Origin: SIG78 sp036677805
GTDB lineage: Bacteria; Verrucomicrobiota; Lentisphaeria; Victivallales; Victivallaceae
DNA length: 64,000 nucleotides
NCBI GenBank assembly: GCA_036677805.1
Contig: JAVBVS010000004.1
Location: 1-64,000 of the forward strand
Direction of reading: 5' to 3'
A program made the position numbers and the translations under genes. A model generated the notes under the pieces. It ran no database searches. It was given only the letters and a program-made list of their open reading frames with translations, and had not been told where the DNA came from. This document shows, one piece after another, positions 54,374 through 64,000 of the stretch (position 1 is its first letter; each line of letters begins with the position of its first letter).

Positions 54374-55498
54374 TCAACAGCCCTTTCCTGCGATCAGCGT
54401 CCGGAACTGGGCGAAAAGATAGCGCGAATCGTGCGGTCCGGGCGCCGATTCGGGATGGTACTGCACACTGAAGGCCGGCAGATCGGTGCGGCGGAGTCCT
54501 TCGACGGTATGGTCGTTCAAATTGAGATGGGTGACTTCGACCGTGCCCGGAAGCGAATCGGTCACCAGCGCGAAGTTGTGGTTCTGCGAGGTGATTTCGA
54601 CTGCGCCGGTGGTCAGGTTCTTGACCGGGTGATTGCAGCCGTGGTGGCCGAATTTGAGCCGGACGCAGCGCCCGCCGGAGGCGAGGCCGAGCAGCTGGTG
54701 GCCGAGGCAGATGCCCATCAGCGGCACCTTGCCCAGCAGTTCGCGGATCATTTCGGCGGCATAGGGCAGCGCCGAAGGGTCGGCCGGACCGTTGGAGAGG
54801 AACACGCCGTCGGGCCGCCGCGCCAGAATTTCCGCCGCGGTGGTTCTGGCGGGGACCACATCCACCTGAAATCCGGCATCGGCCAGCTGCCGGAGAATGT
54901 TGTATTTGATGCCGTAGTCGACCGCGATCACGCGGCAGTCGCCGCTTGCGTTCCAGGCGTAGGGCTCCGGCGTCGAAACCCGGGCGGCGTAATCCTGGTT
55001 GTCCAGACCTTCCCAGGCCCGGGCCCGTTCGATGCCCTCGGCTTCGCTGAGTTCGAAATCTGCGACATGCAGATAGGCCTTCTGGCTGCCCTGTTCGCGC
55101 AGAATGGTGGTCAGGCGGCGGATATCGATCCCGGCGATACCCGGCTTGCCGGCCGCGATGAGCATTTCGGGCAGGTTCTTTTCGCTGCGGAAGTTGGACG
55201 GTTCGTTCAGTTCGTGGATCACGAGGCCGTTCAGGAAGAGGCCGCGCGACTCCATGTCGGCTTCATTGCAGCCGTAGTTGCCGATCTCCGGGCAAGTCAT
55301 GGTCACAAACTGCCCGGCGTAGGAGGGGTCGGAAATGATCTCCTGGTAACCGGCCATCCCGGTATTGAAAACCGCTTCGCCGGGAGTGTCGGCGGCGGCG
55401 CCGAAACTCCAGCCGCGGAAAATTTCGCCGTTGGCCAGCGCCAGGAATGCCTTGCGCTCCCTCTGTTTCCGCCATAAATCCTTGAACTTGTTCATCAT
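54374..55498 (-). CDS. carA: Carbamoyl-phosphate synthase small subunit
   Basis: 374 residues. N-terminal CPSase-specific domain (EAVFNTGMAGYQEIISDPSY, GIAGIDIRRLT) and C-terminal class I amidotransferase with MGICLGHQLLGLASGG (catalytic Cys) and FSVQYHPESAPGPHDS (His/Glu). It releases ammonia from glutamine for CarB. The ATG at 55498 overlaps the purF stop codon by one base (TGATG), with GAAGGA upstream; a TTG at 55501 and an ATG at 55495 are alternatives. The N-terminus carries a short basic extension. Translational coupling to purF is likely. Confidence 0.97.
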   Translation of the reverse strand: MMNKFKDLWRKQRERKAFLALANGEIFRGWSFGAAADTPGEAVFNTGMAGYQEIISDPSYAGQFVTMTCPEIGNYGCNEADMESRGLFLNGLVIHELNEPSNFRSEKNLPEMLIAAGKPGIAGIDIRRLTTILREQGSQKAYLHVADFELSEAEGIERARAWEGLDNQDYAARVSTPEPYAWNASGDCRVIAVDYGIKYNILRQLADAGFQVDVVPARTTAAEILARRPDGVFLSNGPADPSALPYAAEMIRELLGKVPLMGICLGHQLLGLASGGRCVRLKFGHHGCNHPVKNLTTGAVEITSQNHNFALVTDSLPGTVEVTHLNLNDHTVEGLRRTDLPAFSVQYHPESAPGPHDSRYLFAQFRTLIAGKGC

Positions 55499-57267
55499 CA
55501 ATACGCCCGTCCTTCGATATTTTCCATATAATTGACCAGCGCCTGATTGACTACCCGCACTCCGCCGGGGGTGGGATAATCCCCGGTGAAATACCAGTCG
55601 CCATCATAGCCCGGACATGCTTCTCGCAATGCTTCGATGCTCTGGAAGACGATACGGAGCTCCGCCTTCAACCCCGCCGGCTTCAGCCGCTCGCCGATTT
55701 CCCGGGTCAGGTCCGCCGTCGCAATGGCGTCGTAGATCATTCGGACCCGGTTGATCATTTCGCGGTCGCTCTTCCTCAAATCCTCTCCGGCCAGACGGTA
55801 GGCTTCGTCCAGGAGCGCCCCGTCGCCGCGCCGCCGCAGAATGGCCGCGGCCGCCTCAAACGCCACCAGCTCCTTCAAACTGCCCATGTCGATGCCGTAA
55901 CAATCCGGATAACGCACCTGCGGCGCCGAGGAGGAGATCACGATGCGCTTGGGGCCGAGGCGGTCAAGGATCGGCAGGATCGCGTTGCGCATGGTGTTGC
56001 CGCGCACGATGGAGTCGTCGATCACCACCAGCGTGTCGCTGCCCGGCCGGATCAGCCCGTAGGTCACATCATAGATGTGCATGTAGAATTCCTTGCGCGC
56101 CGCCGCGTCGGCGATGAAGGTGCGGAACTTGGCGTCCTTGACCGCGATCTGGCCGAAGCGCACCGGCACGCCGCCGCTCAGCTCCCAGAGCCGCTCAAGC
56201 ATGCCGTGATAGCAGATCTGGGCGGTATTGGGAATGTAGGAGAAGAAGGTGTTTTCCCAATCCGATTCGGCCTGTTCGAGCACCTGCGGCACCAGCAGGC
56301 GGCCGAGCTGTTTGCGTTCGTGGTGAATCCCGGCGTCGTTGCCGCGCGAGAAGTAGATGCGCTCGAAGACGCAGCGTTTCAGCGGCTTGCGCTCCAGACA
56401 GGGTTCGATGCGAATCTCGCCGTCGTGGCCCACGATCACGGCTTCGCCCGGCGGCAGCTCCATCACTTCGGCGCTGGTGCGATCGAATGCGGTCTGGATT
56501 GCCGGGCGCTCCGAGGCCACCGCGACGATTTCGTCGTCGAAGTAGAAGAACCCGGGACGCATTCCGGCCGGGTCGCGCAGTGCGAAGGCTTCGCCCGCTC
56601 CGCTGACTCCGCATAAAGTAAACGCGCCGTCCAGATTGGATGCGGCGCGTTTTAAAACCCCGGACAGATCACACTGTTTGAGTCCCTGATTCAAAGCCTG
56701 TTCGAGATAGTGGCCGATCAGGTCCAGGACCAATACGCCGTCCTGCCGGCTGACCGGATGGTGGCCGGTGGCGAGCAGCTCCCGGAAGATGGCTTCGGTG
56801 TTGGTGAAGTTGAAATTGCCGGCCATGAGCAACATGCGGTCGAGGCAGGTGCTGTTGCGCACGAAAGGATGACAGGACCCGATGCCGCCGCCGCCGAAGG
56901 TGCCGTAGCGCAGGTGTCCGAGGTAGAGCTCGCCGGCGAAGGGATAGCGCCGCTTGGCTTCAGCGCCGGAAATTCCGGACTCGGGCCGCGCCGCGTTGAT
57001 CAGTTTGGTGATGCGTTCGAGCAGATCGGCCAGCGGCAGCTCCCGGACCGACTTTTCGATGGTGAAGGGCGCGCGGCCGGGTTCGGGGTCAAGTCCGAGG
57101 CAGGCCAATCCGGCGCCGTCCTGGCCGCGGTTGTGCTGCTTTTCCAGCAGCAGGGCCATTTTTTCAAACCCGTAAAAAGGGGTGCCGTATTTGCGGATGA
57201 AATGATCGAGGGGCCGCCGCAACCGCAGCAGCGCTACCCCGCATTCGTGTTTGATCGAATCAGACAT
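55498..57267 (-). CDS. purF: Amidophosphoribosyltransferase-type glutamine amidotransferase (PurF family)
   Basis: 589 residues, about 80-100 longer than typical PurF. An eight-residue propeptide precedes the nucleophile in HECGVALLRL (Cys9), followed by EKQHNRGQDGAGLA, GHLRYGTFGGGG and GNFNFTNTEAIF of the class II amidotransferase domain. The phosphoribosyltransferase half has LVVIDDSIVRGNTMRNAI, the PRPP loop. It would form phosphoribosylamine from PRPP and glutamine. The length and several substitutions resemble the PurF-like paralogue found in Bacteroidota nitrogen clusters, as I remember them, so a specialised role beside a housekeeping PurF is possible. The start at 57267 has AGGAAA upstream; the longer frame from 57315 is less likely. 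Confidence 0.85.
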   Translation of the reverse strand: MSDSIKHECGVALLRLRRPLDHFIRKYGTPFYGFEKMALLLEKQHNRGQDGAGLACLGLDPEPGRAPFTIEKSVRELPLADLLERITKLINAARPESGISGAEAKRRYPFAGELYLGHLRYGTFGGGGIGSCHPFVRNSTCLDRMLLMAGNFNFTNTEAIFRELLATGHHPVSRQDGVLVLDLIGHYLEQALNQGLKQCDLSGVLKRAASNLDGAFTLCGVSGAGEAFALRDPAGMRPGFFYFDDEIVAVASERPAIQTAFDRTSAEVMELPPGEAVIVGHDGEIRIEPCLERKPLKRCVFERIYFSRGNDAGIHHERKQLGRLLVPQVLEQAESDWENTFFSYIPNTAQICYHGMLERLWELSGGVPVRFGQIAVKDAKFRTFIADAAARKEFYMHIYDVTYGLIRPGSDTLVVIDDSIVRGNTMRNAILPILDRLGPKRIVISSSAPQVRYPDCYGIDMGSLKELVAFEAAAAILRRRGDGALLDEAYRLAGEDLRKSDREMINRVRMIYDAIATADLTREIGERLKPAGLKAELRIVFQSIEALREACPGYDGDWYFTGDYPTPGGVRVVNQALVNYMENIEGRAY

Positions 57268-57352
57268 GATGGTTTCCTGCGTATACTCAACATCCGGACG
57301 GCGCATTTTGCCCACGCACCGCCCGGAATTTTCGTGTCAATCTTCGAGACGA

Positions 57353-59485
<2,133 letters not shown>

Positions 59486-59534
59486 GATTGCGGTCCTCTT
59501 ACAGGGTTTGAAAACATCGTTGCTCCGGTATTCA

Positions 59535-59549
59535 GCAAGTTTCGTGCCA
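59535..59549 (-). promoter_or_regulatory. Sigma-54 promoter of the glnN operon
   Basis: On the minus strand TGGCAC (59544-59549), N5, TTGC (59535-59538), with T at 59534: exact -24/-12 consensus and spacing. Start near 59524, leader about 40 nt. Confidence 0.8.
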
Positions 59550-59605
59550 ACTGCGCGTTGCCGCTCTCTGCCGGACGGAAGGATCGTGATCGATCCGCCG
59601 GACCG

Positions 59606-59649
59606 TTACAATTTTGTAATAAACCCAAGTTCGCGTTACACATTTGTAA
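59606..59649. promoter_or_regulatory. Twin palindromes, shared enhancer sites of glnN and gltB
   Basis: TTACAATTTTGTAA (59606-59619) and TTACACATTTGTAA (59636-59649), each with TTACA/TGTAA arms, spaced exactly 30 bp (three helical turns) in a larger conserved frame CGTTACA-N4-TGTAATAA. They lie about 88 and 118 bp from the predicted glnN start and about 78 and 108 bp from the gltB start, fitting an NtrC-type activator that serves both promoters. Confidence 0.7.
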
Positions 59650-59694
59650 TAATATATCGCCAAAAGTGCGTTCCGTCAAGGTCGGAAAATGACT

Positions 59695-59710
59695 TGGCAC
59701 GTTTTTTGCT
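59695..59710 (+). promoter_or_regulatory. Sigma-54 promoter of gltB
   Basis: TGGCAC (59695-59700), N5, TTGCT (59706-59710): exact consensus. Start near 59721, about 48 nt before the gltB ATG at 59770. Confidence 0.8.
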
Positions 59711-59769
59711 GGATAAAACACCCGGAAATAGTGAAACCGTGTTATATATAGAACAGGGAGGGCAACAGC

Positions 59770-62700
59770 ATGAGCCAGATTCACCCCGATTTTCGACAGC
59801 GTCGCCACAGCCGGATTCCCGCCGCGCGCGGGCTCTATGATTTCGTCAATGAGCATGACGCCTGCGGCGTGGGGCTGGTTGCCAACCTCGACAACGTACC
59901 CAGCCATGAGATCGTCCGCATGGGCGAAACCGTGCTCGAACGGCTGATGCACCGCGGCGCGGCGGGCGGCGACCCCGATACCGGGGACGGCGCCGGGCTG
60001 CTGCTGGGCATCCCGGACGAATTCTTCCGTCGGGCGGTCGATTTCGCGCTGCCCGGGTCCGGACGCTACGGCGTGGCGATGGTCTTCGGTTCGCCGGAGT
60101 ACGACGCCATGCTTGAGTCGTTTGTGCGCGCCGAGGGCGCGACGGTGCTGGGTTGCCGCCCGGTTCCGACCGATCCCGCGGCGATCGGCCGTCTGGCGCG
60201 CGAAAGCTGTCCTGAAATCCGCCAGATTTTCGTCGGCGCCGCCGAAGGATGGGACCGCGATGCCTTCGAACGCAAACTTTTCGTGATCCGCCGCCAGGTG
60301 GAGAAGGCGGTTTCGGCGGAAGAATATTACTTTTGCAGTTTTTCGAGCCGGAGCATCGTTTACAAGGGGCTGCTGCTGGCGCCTCAGCTCGGCCGGTTCT
60401 ACCCCGATTTGCGCAGTTCCGACTTCAAGTCGCCGCTGGCGCTGGCTCACCAGCGTTACAGCACCAACACCTTTCCGACCTGGCAGTTGGCGCATCCTTT
60501 CCGCTATCTCGCCCACAACGGCGAAATCAATACTTTGCGCGGCAATCTCAATCTCCTCCGGAGCCGCGAACCTTTTTTCCGGAGCGAGCTTTTCGGCGAC
60601 GACCTCGCCAAGCTGCTGCCGCTGATCGGTCCCGGACAGAGCGACTCCGGCAGTCTGGACAACATGCTCGAACTGCTGGTCGCCTGCGGCCGCAGTCTCG
60701 AACATGCGATGCTGATGCTGATTCCGCAGGCCTGGGGGGCCAAATATCACCTCGGACGCGACGTGCGCGGATTTTTCGAATACCATTCGGCGCTGATGGA
60801 GCCGTGGGACGGTCCTGCGGCGGTCGCCTTCTCCGACGGCGTCAATGCCGGCGCGATGCTTGACCGCAACGGCTTGCGTCCGGCCCGCTACACCTTGACC
60901 ATGGACCGGATTTTCGTGCTGGCCAGTGAAACCGGCGTGCTCGACTTCCCGCCCGAAACGGTGGTGCGCAAGGGCCGGCTGGCGCCGGGAGAAATGATTT
61001 TCTGCGATCTGGTCAATCATCGGCTGATCGAAAACGCCGAACTCAAGAACGCGGTGGCGCGGCAGCAGCCCTACCGCCGCTGGGTGGAAGAGAACCAGCT
61101 GCCGGTCAACGGTCTTTTTTCGACGCTGACGCCGTCCGTGCCGCTGTCGGATTTGCGGACCCGCCAACAGGTTTTCGGCTACACCGCCGAAGACCTTGAA
61201 TTGATCGTGCGCCCGATGGCCAAGACCGGGCATGAGCCGATCGGTTCGATGGGCAACGATGCCGCGCTGGCGGTGCTCTCCACTCAGAATCCCGGCGTGT
61301 TCAACTATTTCAAGCAGCTTTTCGCCCAGGTCACCAACCCGCCGATCGACCCGATCCGCGAGGAGCTGGTGATGAGTTTGACCACCTATCTCGGCAATCG
61401 CGGCAACATTCTGGCCGAAATTCCCGAACATGCGCGCCTGATCAAGCTCAAGCGGCCGATTCTGACCGATGCCGAACTCAATGCGCTGCGCCGGATTCAG
61501 GATCCCAAGTTCCGTTCCGCGACCTTGTGCTGCGAATTTCCCGCCGGCGGCTCCGGCGCGGCGCTGGCGGCGGCGCTCGAACGGCTGGCGACCCAGGCGG
61601 TGCAGGCGGTCAAGGCCGGCTGCGGCATCGTGATTCTGAGCGACCGCGACATCGTCGACGGCAATGCGCCGATTCCGATCCTGCTCGCGGTCGGCGCGGT
61701 GAACCGGGCGCTGAGCGCGGCCGGAGTCCGGCCCGAAACCGGGCTGATCGCCGAATCGGGCGAAGTGCGCGAAATCATGCATTACGCCTTGCTGCTGGGC
61801 TACGGCGCGACCGCGGTCAATCCCTATCTGGTGCTCAGCACCGTGAGCGCGATGTGCGCCTCCGGCGAATTGGAACTGGATGCGGTGACCGCGCTCGGCA
61901 ACTACATTCAGGCGGTCGACAAGGGCTTGCTCAAGGTGATGAGCAAGATGGGCATTTCGACCCTCCGCAGCTACCGGTCGGCCCAGATTTTCGAAGCGGT
62001 CGGGCTGGGACAGGAGGTGATCGGGCATTATTTCCCGGGCACCGCGAGCCGGGTCGGCGGCGCGACGCTCGACGATCTCGCGGCCGAATGCGCCGCGCGC
62101 CATCGGCAGGCCCGGCTGGCGAAGTTCTCCAATCTTTTGGCCGCGGGCGGCCAATACCGCTTCCGGCGCGACACCGAGGCGCATCTGTGGTCGCCGGAAA
62201 GCCTGACCGCATTCCGGCTGGCGGTGCGCGAAAACAATCCGGGCAGATACCGCGAATACGCCGACATGATCAATCGTCAGGAGCGGCATCTGAATACCCT
62301 GCGCGGACTGTTCGAGTTTGTCGAAACCGCGCCGGTGCCGCTGGAAGAGGTGGAAAGCGCCGAGTTGATTATCCGCCGCTTCGTATCGGGCGCGATGTCG
62401 CTCGGCTCGCTGAGTCCCGAAGCGCACGAAACCATCGCCATCGCGATGAACCGGCTCGGCGCGATGAGCAACTCCGGCGAAGGCGGCGAAGACCCCGACC
62501 GGGCCGTCCCCAACGCCCGGGGCGAAGCGCGCGCCTCGGCCATCCGGCAGGTGGCGTCGGGCCGCTTCGGCGTGACCATCGATTATCTGCGCGGCGCGAA
62601 GGAGCTTCAGATCAAGATGGCGCAGGGCGCGAAGCCCGGCGAAGGCGGCCAGCTGCCCGGCTACAAGGTCGACGATTTCGTCGCGCGCATCCGGCACAGC

Positions 62701-64000
62701 ATTCCGCATGTGACGCTGATCTCGCCGCCGCCGCATCATGACATCTATTCGATTGAGGATCTGGCGCAGCTGATCTACGATCTGCGCTGCGCCAATCCCG
62801 AAGCGCGGGTTTCGGTCAAGCTGGTCAGCGAGATCGGCGTCGGAACCATCGCCGCGGGCGTGGTCAAGGCGCATGCCGACATGGTGCTGATTTCAGGCCA
62901 TGACGGCGGCACCGGGGCGTCGCCCCTGACCAGCATCAAGCATGCGGGATTGCCATGGGAGCTGGGGCTGGCCGAGGCGCAGCAGACCTTGTGCGCCAAC
63001 CATCTGCGTTCGCATGTGCGGCTTCAGGTCGACGGCCAGCTCAAGACCGGGCGCGACGTGATCATCGGCGCATTGCTCGGCGCCGAAGAGTTCGGGTTCG
63101 CCACCACGATTCTGGTCTGCCTGGGCTGCGTGATGATGCGCAAGTGCCACGACAACAGCTGTCCCGCCGGGGTGGCCACCCAGGATCCGGCGTTGCGCAA
63201 GAAATTCGACGGCAAGCCCGAATACATCGAAAACTTTCTGCGTTTCGTGGCCGAGGAGGTGCGCGGCTATCTCGCGCAGCTCGGACTGCGCTCGCTTGAC
63301 GAAGCGGTCGGCCGGACCGATCTGCTGCGGACCAATCGCGCGATCGATTTCTTCAAGGCGCGGCATCTCGATTTCAGCCGGATTCTGGCCGGGGCGGGCG
63401 ACGGCGTCCAGCGCTTCGATTCCGCGGCCGGTCCGCTCGGCAGTTCGGAAAATTATGACGAACAGCAACTGCTTCCGGCGCTGGCCGGCGCATTGGAAAA
63501 GGGCAAGGCGGTTCAACTCAGCCGCCGGATCGCCAACTCCGACCGCGCGGTCGGAACCCGGCTTGCGGGCGAGATTGCCCGGCGCTATGGTGCGGCGGGA
63601 TTGCCCGAGGGTACGATCCGGGTCGATTTCACCGGGTGCGCGGGCCAGAGCTTCGGCGCTTTTCTCGCTCCGGGCGTGACCTTCACCCTCGAAGGCGAAG
63701 CCAACGATTTCGTCGGCAAGGGCCTTTCGGGCGGCACCATCGTCATCCGGGTGCCGCGCACTGCCGGCTACTCTGCGGCGGGCAATGTGATCGCGGGCAA
63801 CGTGATCGGTTACGGCGCGACTGCGGGCGCGATTTTCCTGAACGGCCAGGCCGGGGAACGCTTCGCGGTGCGCAATTCCGGCGCGACGCTGGTGGTCGAG
63901 GGCGTGGGCGACCACGGTTGCGAATACATGACCGGCGGGCGCGTGGTGGTGCTGGGCCGGGCCGGGATCAACTTCGCCGCCGGGATGACCGGCGGGCTGG
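59770..64000 (+). CDS. gltB: Glutamate synthase large subunit, cut by window end
   Basis: At least 1410 residues; the C-terminus lies beyond the window. The class II amidotransferase domain starts with the nucleophile in HDACGVGLVANL (Cys32, after a propeptide) and includes LAHQRYSTNTFPTW and LAHNGEINTLRGN. A central domain (about 480-760) and the FMN-binding synthase domain (about 810-1190) follow, with SNSGEGGEDPDR, AQGAKPGEGGQLPG, and the 3Fe-4S cysteines in CVMMRKCHDNSCPAGVATQ (around 1118-1136). The GXGXG glutamate-synthase C-terminal domain begins near 1270. It transfers the glutamine amide to 2-oxoglutarate. The ATG at 59770 follows GGGAGGG. Divergent from glnN, with a sigma-54 promoter and shared enhancer sites. 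Confidence 0.96.
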   Translation, partial: MSQIHPDFRQRRHSRIPAARGLYDFVNEHDACGVGLVANLDNVPSHEIVRMGETVLERLMHRGAAGGDPDTGDGAGLLLGIPDEFFRRAVDFALPGSGRYGVAMVFGSPEYDAMLESFVRAEGATVLGCRPVPTDPAAIGRLARESCPEIRQIFVGAAEGWDRDAFERKLFVIRRQVEKAVSAEEYYFCSFSSRSIVYKGLLLAPQLGRFYPDLRSSDFKSPLALAHQRYSTNTFPTWQLAHPFRYLAHNGEINTLRGNLNLLRSREPFFRSELFGDDLAKLLPLIGPGQSDSGSLDNMLELLVACGRSLEHAMLMLIPQAWGAKYHLGRDVRGFFEYHSALMEPWDGPAAVAFSDGVNAGAMLDRNGLRPARYTLTMDRIFVLASETGVLDFPPETVVRKGRLAPGEMIFCDLVNHRLIENAELKNAVARQQPYRRWVEENQLPVNGLFSTLTPSVPLSDLRTRQQVFGYTAEDLELIVRPMAKTGHEPIGSMGNDAALAVLSTQNPGVFNYFKQLFAQVTNPPIDPIREELVMSLTTYLGNRGNILAEIPEHARLIKLKRPILTDAELNALRRIQDPKFRSATLCCEFPAGGSGAALAAALERLATQAVQAVKAGCGIVILSDRDIVDGNAPIPILLAVGAVNRALSAAGVRPETGLIAESGEVREIMHYALLLGYGATAVNPYLVLSTVSAMCASGELELDAVTALGNYIQAVDKGLLKVMSKMGISTLRSYRSAQIFEAVGLGQEVIGHYFPGTASRVGGATLDDLAAECAARHRQARLAKFSNLLAAGGQYRFRRDTEAHLWSPESLTAFRLAVRENNPGRYREYADMINRQERHLNTLRGLFEFVETAPVPLEEVESAELIIRRFVSGAMSLGSLSPEAHETIAIAMNRLGAMSNSGEGGEDPDRAVPNARGEARASAIRQVASGRFGVTIDYLRGAKELQIKMAQGAKPGEGGQLPGYKVDDFVARIRHSIPHVTLISPPPHHDIYSIEDLAQLIYDLRCANPEARVSVKLVSEIGVGTIAAGVVKAHADMVLISGHDGGTGASPLTSIKHAGLPWELGLAEAQQTLCANHLRSHVRLQVDGQLKTGRDVIIGALLGAEEFGFATTILVCLGCVMMRKCHDNSCPAGVATQDPALRKKFDGKPEYIENFLRFVAEEVRGYLAQLGLRSLDEAVGRTDLLRTNRAIDFFKARHLDFSRILAGAGDGVQRFDSAAGPLGSSENYDEQQLLPALAGALEKGKAVQLSRRIANSDRAVGTRLAGEIARRYGAAGLPEGTIRVDFTGCAGQSFGAFLAPGVTFTLEGEANDFVGKGLSGGTIVIRVPRTAGYSAAGNVIAGNVIGYGATAGAIFLNGQAGERFAVRNSGATLVVEGVGDHGCEYMTGGRVVVLGRAGINFAAGMTGGL

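Overview
The window (about 60% GC) most likely comes from a Lentisphaerota bacterium of the Victivallis type, or a close PVC-superphylum relative. The reasons are two secreted proteins with a prepilin-type FTLIELLVVIAII leader placed inside sugar-utilisation gene sets, an Akkermansia-like (Amuc_1098 to Amuc_1101-like) type IV pilus cluster, a type III glutamine synthetase, and many glycosidases and sugar oxidoreductases. The taxonomy is inference. No tRNA, rRNA, CRISPR array, insertion sequence or phage gene was seen.

Layout. 1-9060: carbohydrate locus with a GntR/LacI-type regulator and a prepilin-like protein on the minus strand, diverging from an ADP-ribosylglycohydrolase-fold enzyme, a second prepilin-like protein, a DUF4838 protein and a GH78-like enzyme. 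9105-12311: AraC regulator, then a minus-strand oxidoreductase/isomerase pair. 12471-16805: chaperone operon dnaK-groES-groEL behind a consensus sigma-54 promoter. 16910-21958: membrane protein, MetF-like protein, XRE-cupin regulator, MntP, acyltransferase. 22111-27425: a GH78-like enzyme followed by a four-gene set with an ExbB/MotA-type channel and two different single-span partners. 27448-28866: tpiA-secG. 28929-38882: type IV pilus operon with a PilM-PilN fusion, Amuc_1100-like and Amuc_1099-like proteins and two tandem secretins. 39054-49310: WecA-type transferase fusion, GH43, amidohydrolase, PfkB kinase, YihY, AraC, and another oxidoreductase/isomerase pair. 49387-64000: a glutamine regulon, with glnN-purF-carA-pyrG-carB on the minus strand and gltB (cut by the window end) on the plus strand.

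The strongest system-level signal is regulatory. Three sites match the sigma-54 -24/-12 consensus TGGCAC-N5-TTGCT exactly. One precedes dnaK. The other two face away from each other between glnN and gltB and flank two 14-bp palindromes spaced exactly 30 bp apart. The glnN operon contains the enzyme that makes glutamine and three glutamine amidotransferases (PurF, CarAB, PyrG); the opposite arm is a fourth (GltB). This looks like one sigma-54 switch that co-regulates glutamine synthesis and much of its consumption, while a different set of upstream sites puts the main chaperones under the same sigma factor.

Most very long open frames opposite these genes are high-GC antisense shadows and were left out.
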